Shown here piece after piece: positions 1 through 11,512 of a stretch of DNA of 64,000 nt. The notes under the pieces are model-generated. The model did not search any database. It had not been told where the DNA came from and saw only the letters and a list, made by a program, of their open reading frames with translations. This DNA comes from Rosellinia necatrix (Eukaryota; Ascomycota; Sordariomycetes; Xylariales; Xylariaceae). The stretch spans positions 3,968,001-4,032,000 of the forward strand of contig JAGYVD010000002.1 in NCBI GenBank assembly GCA_021209875.1, read 5' to 3'. Every line of letters starts with the position of its first letter. Position 1 is the first letter of the stretch. The translations under genes were made by a program, and so were the position numbers.

Positions 1-1814
1 TTCTTCTCGTCCCCGTCCCCGCCGCCGATGGCGCCCCCACCTTCTTCCCTGTCCTTGTTCGCGGAGCCCGGGCCGCCGACGGTAACAGTCAGCAGCTCAG
101 GCGAGCCGTCGTAGACGGTGCCGGCCTGGTCCGGGCCGGTGGCGCCGCTGGGCGCGACGTCGTCGTAGGGGAAGGCGTAGCCGCGCCCGTCGAGGTTGAC
201 GCCGTGCAGGATGCGCGCGTAGTGGTTCGTCGGGCTCGTCTGGTAGTACGCGCCGCTCACCGACACCGACGCCGGCTGGTTCGGGCTCGAGATGAGCGTC
301 GATCGGTTCAATGCCGCGGCCACTGTGCCGGGGAGAACAACCGCCCCCCCCCCGAGGGTGTTAGTTATTTTATGTCTTATGACAGCCGTTGTTGTGGGTA
401 GTTTCGAGGGGGGAGAGGGGAGGGGGAGGGGGGGAGCGTATTGGAGAGCTGGGGGATTGAAGGGGGAAAGAAAACAGAGGAAAGGAGGACGTACAGCGCG
501 TTCCGATGGCCCCCATCTGTACCCGTGTCTCCGCGGGATAGTTCGAGAAGGGCCCCGTGCTGCAGCTGAAGATGTCGGTCGCGGACGGTTTGGCGAACGT
601 GCCCGCGCCCGCGAACGTCAGGAGCCCGTCGGCCGACACGCGGCCGGTGACGACCCCCCCCATTCCGCCTGCGTGTCGATCTTGAGGTCCGTGCCGGCGT
701 ATTTCGACCAGGCCTCGTCCACGTAGGGCTGGTAGTAGCCGTTGAAGAGGGTGCTGTCTCCTGGAGTCGGTCACAAGTCGTCAGCCAGGCGCTGACCTCC
801 CTTCCCCTTTCCCGGGAAACGCAAGGGAAGAAGAGGAATTTGAATTTCCCATTGCTTTCAATAGCCCCGGGTAGCTCTTATATATATATATATACATATA
901 TACATATGCCCGAGCTTCACAGGCTGGATATCGATCGGTTAAGGGGGCAAACCGCAGGAGAAGAAAATGTAGCTTACCGACACGCCCGGCATTCGGGCTC
1001 AGCGCACGCAGGTTCTTGCCGTCGATCTTGACGACGAGTTTCCCCCAGCCAGGGTTCTCGGACGCGCCCTGCGCCGTCAGCTGGGCGCAGACGCGATCGA
1101 GGCCATCGGCAGGAAGGCCCTGGACAGTCTGTGTCGCCCCGGCCGTGTTGCGGAGCTCGAGCGCGATCGGGAGAGATACGAAATCAACGTAGCTGATATT
1201 GACGAATAGTTGCTCCTTATTATCTATATCATGAGTGGTTAGTAAAAACCGTGGGATCTCATGAGCCTAGCCAGGGGTATAAAAGTAAGTCGTTCACATA
1301 CTAGACAAGGCATTGTCAGTAACTAATTTCCATGCTTGTTTGGGTGTTTTGATATAAATACCCCGTAACAGACCCAGAGATGAATCGACGGTACCATCTA
1401 TAGGAGGGGAAACATGTGGTTGAAGAAGTCTACTCACCAAGTGAACTCACAGAAACCCCAGTTGAGTTTATAATTGGCGTCTGTTTCATTCGTGACGGAG
1501 GGCTCGACAATGCCAGGGCCGGGGTTGAGCAAGAAGGTAAGCTTGCTGCCGACGACGAACCAGATGCGGCCACCGGCGAGCTGAGGGATTGTGACGGTCG
1601 TGGTGGCACCCGGGGCGCCTAACGGGATCGCGCAGTCGACCGCGAGGGGTTGCTGCGGTGCCGATGGCGATGCCGGGTAGTACAAGGTCTTGCCGTCCGG
1701 TTGCAAGAATGCGTAGGTATTATTGTTGTTAATGTCCAGACCTGTCACGTATGCGTAGGCTCCCGAAGACCCCGTGTTGTTCTTGAAGGCGATTTGGGTC
1801 GTTGGGTTCGTCAT
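1..1814 (-). CDS. GH64 beta-1,3-glucanase, 3' end cut by window edge
   Basis: GH64 enzymes cleave beta-1,3-glucan to short oligosaccharides; in fungi they act on cell-wall glucan. Exons on the minus strand are about 1814-1438, 1223-978, 760-495 and 322-1. Seen: LLNPGPGIVEPSVTN and NWGFCEFT in exon 1, NISYVDF in exon 2, NGYYQPYVDEAWSKY and DIFSCSTGPF in exon 3, AAALNRS and NLDGRGYAFPYDD in exon 4. The order and wording match the GH64 fold along its length. The start is the ATG at 1814 (MTNPTTQ); an in-frame extension to 1895 exists but starts at a non-ATG codon. No signal peptide is visible. Two oddities: the exon 1/exon 2 junction is off by one base with canonical sites if both CEFT and YN are kept, and exon 3 breaks frame in a run of eight C (654-661). 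The acidic, Gly-rich C-terminus continues outside the window. Family call is firm; intactness is not. Confidence 0.78.
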
Positions 1815-2812
1815 TTTTACAACGAGCCGATCGTTTCGTATAGAGACGATTATGTTCCGTGTTGCTATTAAGTTGGGAAAATAGAGAAACGTCATACAGC
1901 TGATGATGGATCTAGAGATACATGAATTGATCCAGTGGAAGACGACTTGGAGAGATAGGCCCAGAAGTTCTAGTTGAGATGGACGAGAAGACCCCTTAAT
2001 AAGCTGTGAGGTAGTCGTCTATTCCAAGCATTGCCAACAATCCGAAAAGGAGAAACATGATATCTCGTGAGGTGACTCTGGTGTTGCAACCCGTTCATGT
2101 GCTCCGTACGACAACCTGTGACCCAGCGTGATCGTCCCCGGGGGTTGCAAAGACCGAGGCGACCACGGTGAACATGACCCGGAAGGTATCTATCTGGTTT
2201 CTTCCGTACGTAACCGAGCATTCCAGCCTATAGGTATTATGGTCAGGAATATATGCAAGAGGGCTGTTGGCATCTTACTACCAAGCGGGCTCCTTCAGAA
2301 TTTCTGTCCTGCCGAGTCGTTCACAAGTTCACGCCCCTTTCGTCGAGGGAGAATAGGGAACGCCGGCTGGCTGCTTGTAGGCACACCATTAGCGCCGTTA
2401 TGAGTCACCTGCGGTGAATGGATACCCGTTGAGGGCTTGGGAACGCTTCATAGTTAGTCGGCGGAATTGATAGCATGGTCCTATGAGTTTGGCTACGGTA
2501 TATGCCATAGACTGATACCGATCCTTAAGGGGGAAGGGGGGACGAGTCACCATTAAGAGTTCTCATATATAAGATCACCATGGCAAAGGGATACAACGTA
2601 GCTACAGATGAGTCAGATTTGGCGAGGGGAATCCAGGGAATCCAGGGAATTCAGGGAAACAGCAACTTGCAGTGGGCACTAGGGTGAGTTGAAAGGAGGA
2701 ATAAGACTGGGTGCTATCTGGTTTTCGGTTTTCATGTCTCAAAACAAAAGCATCATGCTAACTAGATATTTTATCCCCATGTGATGATGTATGATCCGGA
2801 GCTCCTAGGTTT

Positions 2813-2945
2813 CCTTTTTTCTATTTCCCTATTTTTTCTATTTTTTATTATTTTTATTATTTTTTATTATTTTTATTATTTTTATTATTTTTATTATTTT
2901 TATTTATTTTTTATTATTTTTATTTATTTATTTATTTATTTATAA
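2813..2945. repeat. A/T-rich TTTTATTA-type tandem tract
   Basis: About 130 bases made almost only of T and A, built from imperfect units TTTTTATTA and then TTTA repeats. It lies between GH64 and GH16 in otherwise balanced DNA. Confidence 0.85.
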
Positions 2946-3562
2946 AAGGGCCGAGGTACCCATACTTTCTTTCCTTTCCCTGGTCCATACAGTACATCAC
3001 CGCTGTCCAAGACACACCTAGTTCGCCACGCACTTTGGCATCGAGGGAGGCCGAGGGAGCGAATCAACGGTACCATCCTGTCAGATGTCTCGGGGGTATG
3101 TCTAGTTATGGGCCCAAAAAGGGAAACTTGTTTTACAGTATCTCAACCTCGGCAGGGCCACATGTCGTCGCCTTAGGTTTGGACTGGGATGTTGTCGGCA
3201 GATGACTTTAGCCAACTGTGGGGAGGTTCATAACCCTCTCACTGGATAGTTGGGACGAACTCCGTATGCATCATTTCATACACGCACACATACACATACA
3301 CATACACATATATATACATATATATATACATATACACACGCGACCCCCGGTCCCCTCATTTGCGGGGAAATCTTACCTCCCATTGATCTGCAAAGTCATC
3401 CCTCGTCCACCGATATGTGAGTGATAGCACCACATGCGACCGCAACATCACGAGCTCCGACACGTAGTATCCCAGCTTCCCAGGTCCCCGGTGCATTCTC
3501 CGTGTTATATCCTACCCGTAGATAGCTCACCCGTGCACGAGAAGCGGTATCGAAACTCGCGC

Positions 3563-3596
3563 TAGGTAGGTAGGTAGGTAGGTAGGTAGGTAGGTA
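3563..3596. repeat. TAGG tetranucleotide microsatellite
   Basis: Eight consecutive TAGG units followed by related TACCTAAGGTAAGTAGGTA sequence. The same tetranucleotide and its complement recur across intergenic DNA in the window. Confidence 0.9.
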
Positions 3597-4661
3597 CCTA
3601 AGGTAAGTAGGTATGTAGGGTTCCTCCCCAATTATTGCCCTCGTCGCTCGCCCCTCATCCTCATCCTCGTCCCCATCTAGTGATAATGTGAGAATTTAGT
3701 CCCATTTCCCCCAGAGATCGAGATCGGTCCCCATTAGGCACGCCCAGTCAAGAAGGCAGACACCAAAGTCATACCTCCACTATATGTATGCGGGTGAGTG
3801 CACTATATGCAGGCGAGTGGGGGAAGAGATGCTGTAGTTTAGCGCATGCACTTATATGGATATACTGTACAGTTGGCGCATGCCCTACCTACCTACCTTA
3901 TATGAGTAGGTGAGTGAGTATACATACCTGCACCTACCTTAGACATCGGTACCTCTTACCTAACCTTAGCTTTGTAGGCTACATATACCTAAACAGAATG
4001 ACATATTTGTTGCCCGTCCGCCTGCACCATCTACCTACCCCGTCTTTTCTCCAACTCGAACACAGTTTCTCCCCCTCCCCCTCTCCCCTCTTCCCTCTCC
4101 CCTCTCCCCTCTCTCCTCTCTCCTCTCTCCCAAGGTCCTCTCTCCCAAGGTCCTCTCTCCTCTCTCCTCTTTCAAAATAAAACGTCTTCATTGCACTAGC
4201 ATATGACTCGTGTAGTTCCCATTGCCATTTTCCGCCACCCGTGGGGTGTTGCGGCTTAATATCTAGGAATATGTATCCGATCTGCTATGCACAGGATCGT
4301 TTGACTCTCCCCCAGGGAGTGAGTGATGCGCGAGCCTCCACGGAATTACGATCCCGCCAAAAAGAAAGAAAAAAAAAAAGAACAAAAAGGAGACAACTCG
4401 AACTTGAAGGGGCCAACCCTACCTCGCCCTGCTAGGCCGGCCTCTACCTTGCCCTGCATGATGATCATACCGACTCGGCAGGCTACCTGGATATCATTGA
4501 ACTACCTATACGCCGAGATAAGATTGGCCATTCATTAGGGTTACAGCCGGCGGCTCAACTGTAGCAATCTTCGCTAGAAGGAGATTGAGATTGGTTGCTT
4601 GTTGTTATGTAAGGCTTCCATTATGTCGTATAGAAACGTAATCCACACGCCTGCTCCAATG

Positions 4662-4682
4662 TATATATATATATATATATAT
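4662..4682. repeat. TA dinucleotide microsatellite
   Basis: An uninterrupted run of about ten TA units in a gene-free spacer. Confidence 0.85.
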
Positions 4683-5401
4683 GCATACAGGTATACAAGT
4701 AGATAGTCATGACATACCACTCTGAGTATATATTTATGCTAAAACTTACTCTGACCTCCCTTAGCACCACCATTCCCATCTCGACTATCTTGTATCATCT
4801 GCTCTATCCTCCTTAGGTATCGTGTTGTGCCGATTGTTCATTCCGTCCAAACGGAATTCGTTACGCGGCGTGGGAGGCGCCAGGGCCAGCAACTTATTCA
4901 TACATGAACCACGGCACGTACCACCCATAGTCACACGTACTTGCGCACACGAATACGGGTCTAGTATGACTAGGTAGGTATATATACCTTGATGTTTTGC
5001 ATTTCCGACACGGTGATAGAGACAGCTGTCCGCACGCGGAAGGCGTGATCTAACCACAAAATAGGCGATCGATAAAACATGTGCGTCGCTATGCGGTATG
5101 ATAACGAAGCTTCTCGGGTGGCCGGCAGGCATTCTGCCAATGGTGATGCCAATGTGTCTCTCATCAACCTCTGATTTCGCCGACCCACCATCGCCAAAGG
5201 CGAAATAGCTAAGCAGTGTGAGAAAAAGTGAATGAATATAGCCCGTCCATCCGTCGAGGACGTGGCAACGGCTAGGATGTATTCCCTCCTCCGACTTGGA
5301 AGGGAAATAAAATATCAGAGGAGATGCCCAAAACCCGCGCCGATGAAGATGATGCAACAATACCCGTTTTCCTTTCCAAATTATGCGAACCCAGACCTAC
5401 C

Positions 5402-6617
5402 CTATAAAGAGGCACACATGAGAGCCACAGCAAGCCAAAATACCCATTTCTGCGCGGCCAACACGCCCGCACCACTCTCCCCCTCCTCGCCCTGATTATC
5501 GTCACCAGCCCCTGCTCCGTCGTCATCTCCGTCGCCATACGATGTCTGATTCGGCGTCAGGTTGTCGCCGTTACTGAAGAAAAATGTGGCATTCCGCTCT
5601 GGTATAGGACAGATCGCACCGCTCGCCGAAGGGTCTTTACACCGCGCGGTAAAATCCTGCTGCCGCTGCTCGAGTGACGAGTTAAAGTATGCTTTGACAT
5701 AACTGACGGTTGTGACCGCATTCACGGTCGGCGGACCCTGTGACCAGCCTGGATTCCCGTTACTCCAATGCGACAACAGGAGATGCCCGGCCGTAGTGGG
5801 CACGCCGGAGCCGGCCATTTCAGAGAGCAGGTCATCGTCTGCGTAGAAAAATACCCTGTCGGGTAAAAAGTCGAATCGATATTCGTGGAAATCTGTCGTC
5901 GGGTCGAAAGGCAGATTAACCCGATGCAAGCCTGTCGTGTTCGCGGCGTCGTAGCCAGCGGCGGCTGCGTCTTTTGACTGGAGAACAAAATTAACGGGAA
6001 ATATGCCCTTTTCCTTGTCGAACTGGGCAGAGAGAAACTCGATGTCAATTTCCTGTGTGTCGTTTTGGTACTATAGCCAGGGAGCTCATTAGCTGCGATC
6101 TGAACAACGCGCTTTGCCATATGGCGAGCGGAATACCTACCCAGAAGAAAGCACTGCAGGTCCCGGGTGCATCGGTGACCTTGATTCCAGCCCGGAAAGT
6201 ACCATAGAAATAATCCAGGCCCGTGGTCGAGACCTCGGCGACTGGGACCCTATTTTCTCGCTGGACGCTTTGAACGACTAGAAGCAACCCCGCGTCTAAG
6301 CCGAGAGTTCCACGGCCGGTGAACAGGGCAGGGTCTTTGATCGTGTTAGACATGGCGTTTTGCACATCAAAGGATTCCCCGAATGGACCGCGGGATACCT
6401 GACTCGATATGTTGTATCCCTGTGGTGCCCATCCATGCCTGGCGCCGCCCGTCCCGTCGCCTGTGATATCAACATGGACGAAGTCGGTCTCATGGATATC
6501 GGTGAATACGTGTTGGATACCGTCGGGGCCGGCGGTCATCGAGTATCCGCACTCACAATCACCGGAAGCGGGGCCGAAGAGAAGCGGCAGGACAGCGAAC
6601 ACCCAAGATGAAGCCAT
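5402..6617 (-). CDS. Secreted GH16 glucanase/transglycosylase with probable GPI-anchor signal
   Basis: GH16 proteins cleave or re-ligate beta-1,3(4)-glucans or chitin-glucan cross-links at the cell surface. Exons: 6617-6141 and 6070-5402, 381 residues. The 70-nt intron has donor GTAGGT and acceptor TATAG, joining FFW to YQNDTQEIDIEF in frame. This creates the GH16 catalytic motif ExDxE (E166, D168, E170: nucleophile, assisting acid, acid/base). Residues 1-19 (MASSWVFAVLPLLFGPASG) form a signal peptide; an upstream in-frame ATG at 6647 would blunt it. A jelly-roll tail motif LLLSHWSNGNPGW follows. The C-terminus is a Ser/Gly/Asp/Glu-rich linker ending in a hydrophobic segment (WVFWLAVALMCASL), typical of GPI attachment. 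Substrate is not decidable from sequence. It is co-oriented with the GH64 gene 3.6 kb away. Confidence 0.9.
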
Positions 6618-8909
6618 CGAGGCGTGTGCTGATCGTGGGAGCCTCATGGTATTCGTTGGGACCCGTGTGTTTCCACCACCTGGCTGTACGATTATTTGCA
6701 CCGACAGTGGCGTATGCTGCGACCCGAAGCGAGTGACGGGCGCACGAGCATGGGCATGAACAAGCGTGAACGAGCACTAGCTAAGTATCCGGGGCAAACG
6801 AGCGAGTCCACGGAGAGGTGAAGCGGGTGAGGATAGAAGGAGAGCCCGGGCAGCGGAAAACACGTTTATGTTCCCACCCGGTCACATGCCCAGACAGAAT
6901 ACGAGCATGGAGTGAAGCGAGCGAGAGGGGCGGGAGAGGGAAGGGGCTACTGGGAGGAAGGGCTTTCGAAACAGCAAGCGAGGCGGGTTATCATGTCTAA
7001 GTTATGTGGACCTCACAAACCTTCTCTCGTACAACAAGACACAAAAACAGGCACAGGAACAGGCACCGACAAAGAAGGAACAACACACCCAACAAGCCAA
7101 ACCGTCGCCATGGCGAACAGTACGACCTCCCTAATCTGCGTGCCTGCCTACCCACCTTGGCCAGTACCTTAACTATACCTAACCTTAGGTACCCCCTCCA
7201 GGCGTGTGACATGGTATAGTTTTCTTTTATTGAATATAAAAAATCTTTTGTCGGAGCGGTGCGAAAACCGAGATATCAATAGTTCTCGGCCAGCCGACCT
7301 GAGGAAATGAATGGCTGGCAGCTGGGGGAGGTTGTTGAAGGGAGCGAACGGAACGGAAAGAAAAACAACCTCGAAAATGATGATAAAATATTGAGGGAAC
7401 ATCCAGCTTCTCAGTACCTCGTAACCAGTCAATAGGTCGTACCAGGTATAGGAGGGGCGGGTACATACATGCACAGACATGCATAGACACGCATGTATCC
7501 ACATCTGTCCACGTAGGTACCTACTTACTTACAGAACCCGCAGTCTACTTTATCTCCGGCGCCAACTTCATGTGCCGCCAATTTAAGCGCCTATCGTCAA
7601 CGTTGCTGCCCATTAATCTTCTTAAGCCACGTCTGCTTCCGACCCATCGTATAGCCAATGAGAGGTACCATACTACTGGGTGGTGAGTTCTCGGTACTTG
7701 TACGTCGGCCGTACATACCTCGCCTTCCTATGGGGTGTTATTTGGAATATATCTAGAGACTTGTCCGTCCCGTCTCCGTGGTTGGGTACCTTAACACCAC
7801 GACACGGGAAAGTAAAGTATGTATGCAGGTATGCACGGTCAAGCCCTAGATAATGAATACGGGAAAGGGATGGGGTTTAGAATAAATCCTATGACCGCCG
7901 ATAATGCGGCATGATGTAGATACCAATGCCTGTCACAGGTATACATGAATATACCTTAGTAGATAGGCATCTACACTTACCCGCCACCACTCATTTACAT
8001 ATTCATCCGCATGGCATAACGCATCGCACAACACGTAGTTAGGTCAATTGGTTCATAATACGGATTCATGTTCGACTTCTATGTAGTCGATTTTGGTGAT
8101 GAGAAGTGATACTCATTCATTCAATAGCCCCGCGCAAAATGGATCTATACACATGACCAGGACAAGTTCCAACCGAAAACCAAAGCATCAAACAATCTGG
8201 TGCGCGTGGTGCTTCCTTCCTCCTCCTGCTTTGCTTGAGCCCACCCTTATTTCCCGTCGCAACTCCCTCACTACCGATCCCCCCAAACGACCAGCTCCAT
8301 TACGTGAGAGATGTGGGAGATGAGTGAAGGAGCCAACCATAGAAGTGCAAGGAAACAAAAGTAGAAGAAGGAGACGCAAAATGACAAGCACAGTCGCGGC
8401 AACTATGTAGAACAAGGTATATGACGAATCGCCCAAGGAGAACCAAAGAGAAGAAAAAGGCAAGGGCGCTAAACACGCAACGAAAAAACAACAACAACAA
8501 TAACAGAAAAAGCAGGACGAGAAAACAAATAGGACGACAGCATTAAACAAAAGTATGAGTGCCGTAGCTAATAGAACAGAGGGGAAGAGAAGTTCCGGCA
8601 ACGGACCAGCCAGTCCTGCATCAGACATTATGTTGCGCGAGTCGCGCTGATATCCTTTCCGCCAGGTCACCGAGAGAGCCTAGTTTGCCATCCCAGTCCC
8701 CCCCATTACCAGTGACCCTAAATGCAGACGTTGGATGCAAAGACAAACATAGACACGACGGAACTCCAGAGTCAACCACCCCCGGCGCCTGCCCCAACCA
8801 AGTCAAACGAAACAACGAAAACGACCAGGTATATGCGCAGGAATTAAGCCCTCTCCATCCGTCGGCCGGAAGAGGGAGGGAAAAAAAAAATCGTGAGTCT
8901 CGTCAAATA
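6618..8909. other. Gene-free spacer
   Basis: Lies between the GH16 promoter side and the 3' end of the C2H2 regulator. Frames at 7169-7504 and 8188-8670 are Leu/Phe/Cys-rich and lack start context, splice support or recognisable motifs. I see no gene. Confidence 0.5.
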
Positions 8910-11512
8910 TTAGTACACGCTCTCCTCGTCTGCCCCCTGAGATATCATCGACGGCGTCGAGACGTTAGAAGATGCTTCTACGTCATCGACATAACCAATG
9001 AGAGCTTGAGAGTGAAGGCGGAACGACTCCCCCATGAGCCTAGTAATCCTGTTGCGACCACGTTAGTAACTAAGTTTTCGTGGGGTTGATGGGTCAGCAA
9101 ACTTACCCCCAGACTACTACCTCGTCGAGCATGGATCCCCAAAGATGAGCGACGGTACCGCTGAGCTGCGGCGAGTTCAGGGTACCCTCAGACTCCTTAT
9201 CAAACAACGATCGGACTTTGTGGTACATGGCCATCTCTTCCTCGGTGGCGGGCTCCTCGTCATGTTCCAGACGGTATAGCCACAAGGTGAGAGTGATCAT
9301 GAGATCCATGCCACATAGAGGGTGCTCAATGCTCCAATTGGTCGGCGATGTACGAGCAACCCAACGTACGCCTTGGCGGACAGCAGTCTCGATACAGTTG
9401 TAACACTCTTGAATAACCTTGATCATCTCGCTAGATCGCTTGACGCGATCCCGAGCCTTCGACATGGCGGCGGCGACCTCATAGTGGTCGTGGTACCGGA
9501 GTGCCTCCTGTACGCCCTTCAGGTCAACTTCCAGGCGAGCACGGGCATTGCGATACATGGCTTGGGCATTGAAGATCAGCGGATGACCCTTGTGCGGTGC
9601 ACTCAACGGAACGGCGTCGGCTTCCGGTTCACACAGATCAAGGGATTTCTCCCATGTCTCTAGGGCAAGCCGAAGCTTGTATTCGGTGACCACATCCTGT
9701 AGAGCTTCGGGGCTTCGTTTTTGATACCACACCTCGAGGAACAGCGTATTGATCATAACACGAGTGGCAAAAGCGCTATACTTCAAGGTTTCTCCTTGGA
9801 ACAGATGATCGTGGGCTACCATGAAGGTGATGGCCGGGGATGTCTTCAACTGTTCATACCAGGTGCTGTCGTCCGTGACTTTGGAATTCCAGAGGGCCTC
9901 TGATGACGGTAATTGCAGATCCTCGAATTCGTTAAAGCTGATGGCAGGTGTATGGTTGTATGTCAATGTCAAAAGCCCGAAGAAGATGTAAACGGCGTAA
10001 TAAGTTCGCCGGCAACCCTCGTCTTCTATCCACTCAGCGCGGGACGGGAGAGCGCCCTCGCGAGCATCTTGACGCAACTTCAACTCATAGCGGTTGCCCG
10101 CGACCATGTTGGCAAGTAGACTTTTGATGGAGCAAGCCCATTCGAGCCCCTTCGGATCACCGCTCCAGCTAGCAAAAATCATGTTCAGCAGTGAGCTTTG
10201 CATCGTCCATAGCGGGCATTTTCGGGAGCTGAAATTTTCTTTATTTTGCAGGAACTGGTTTACCAGGACTTTGGATCCGATGTGCAACATGTATGCTTGA
10301 TCTTGATCGAAGGCATAAAGCGCGCCGATGGATAGAACAGCGAGCAAAATGGCTGGGGATACCTGAGTTACACCGAAGGAGGACGGATGCAAAAATGGAA
10401 GGTGGTGGTGGAAGAGACCGAAGTATGTCGCCAGATACCGGTTCATCGAGCCCAGGTTAGGAAGACGGAACCCTTCCGGGATGGCGTGCTCGCTATCATG
10501 GGCTCGGATGTTATCCAGTATCATGTTGCGCTCCTCGTCATTGAGAACCTGAGGAGCCTTGAAGCCGGCCGAGGCCTGATCGTGGTCAGCATACGACACC
10601 GCAACCGCTGATATCAAGGGATGGCTATATTGTACTCACACTAGCAAAAGACTGCTGAGACTCAAAGGAAGTAGAGCCAGAAGACGTAACCGATTGGGCC
10701 TTGGCTTCTGCTACCGACTGCGACACGAAAGCATCCCACGGAACGCTATGAGGGAGAGGAGCATTTGCCGGGGGGTATATGACGGCGGGGTCCATTAACG
10801 GTGCGCTGCTGGCTGAAAAGCTTACGGCGGGGCTTGAGGGGTACGAGCTCCCAGCATCATTATCACGCATGGCGGCTGTGGCTTTATGATGAAGATCGGC
10901 GACCAACATGGCAGCATGTTCGACATCAAAGACGCCCTCACTACTAGCTTCTATCTGCTCGCTTAGGGTAGATGTGTCTAAGGCAATGGATGACTTGGAA
11001 GGGCCGTTGATGGCTCGGGCCTTAGCACCACCAGCACGACGCTTCCCGTCGCTATGAAGAGGGACGCCTCCATCTTTGGCATGAACGGTGCGATCGTGTC
11101 TAAGAAGAAGATCTCGTCGTACAAACGTACTCCTACACTTCATACATTTGAATGGGCGCTCTTTCGTATCTGTTGCGACCATTCATTAGCCTAAGCCACC
11201 GGATGTGCACAAGAGTGGTGACGAAGAGGGGTAGTGGTCGGGTCGCACATCGGCAACATCAAGCTATGAAGCGCGACGAGGGGTCCGAGGGAGGGGAGGT
11301 GGTGGAACAACGGATTGACCGCCGATGGGGGTGGAAGAGAGTTTGCGCCACTTACGCGACCGCTCGTGCCTGCTGCGGTGTTCGCTTCTGCTGAAAGCCC
11401 TTGCGCAAAACTGGCATTTGTATTTGCGTTCGGGTTGGGCGAGAGAGGTCTTTCGGGCGACCGGAGTCGATGAGGCGGAGGTGGGGAGAACGGCCACGCT
11501 GGCGCCGGGCAT
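8910..11512 (-). CDS. C2H2 zinc-finger / Fungal_trans transcription factor
   Basis: A nuclear DNA-binding regulator. Exons: 11512-11356, 11169-10640, 10575-9107, 9048-8910; 764 residues, all phases consistent. Two tandem fingers lie at about residues 31-82: C33, C36, H49, H53 and C61, C64, H77, H82, with the classic linker HTKERPF. The codon for H53 is split by intron 1 (C|AT). Intron 2 uses GTGAGT and a GCTGAC branch site. Intron 3 uses GTAAGT, branch ACTAAC and CAG, and opens a last exon (ITRLMGESFRLHSQ...) ending at the stop at 8910-8912; an open frame read alone would stop falsely at 9103. The region after the Ser-rich linker (about residues 240-600) resembles the fungal-specific transcription-factor domain (NRYLATYFGLFHHHLPFLHPSSFG). 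The finger pair resembles the Adr1 type. Targets are unknown. The start is the ATG at 11512, in context CAAGATG. Confidence 0.88.

Larger units (their letters stand above)
1815..5401. other. Gene-free spacer with simple repeats
   Basis: No open frame here resembles a protein. The spacer holds an A/T-rich tract near 2813-2945, a triplicated nine-base TCCAGGGAA-like unit near 2634-2660, a TAGG repeat near 3563-3596, a C/T-rich run near 4070-4171 and a TA repeat near 4662-4682. Small frames at 3914-4180 and 4323-4538 are only low-complexity translations of these repeats. Confidence 0.6.

Noticed and set aside
8188..8670. 160-codon minus frame rich in Leu, Phe and Cys, looking like a membrane protein
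   Set aside because: Hydrophobicity comes from an A/G-rich plus strand (GAA, AAC, AAG runs read in reverse). No motif, no conserved spacing, no good start.
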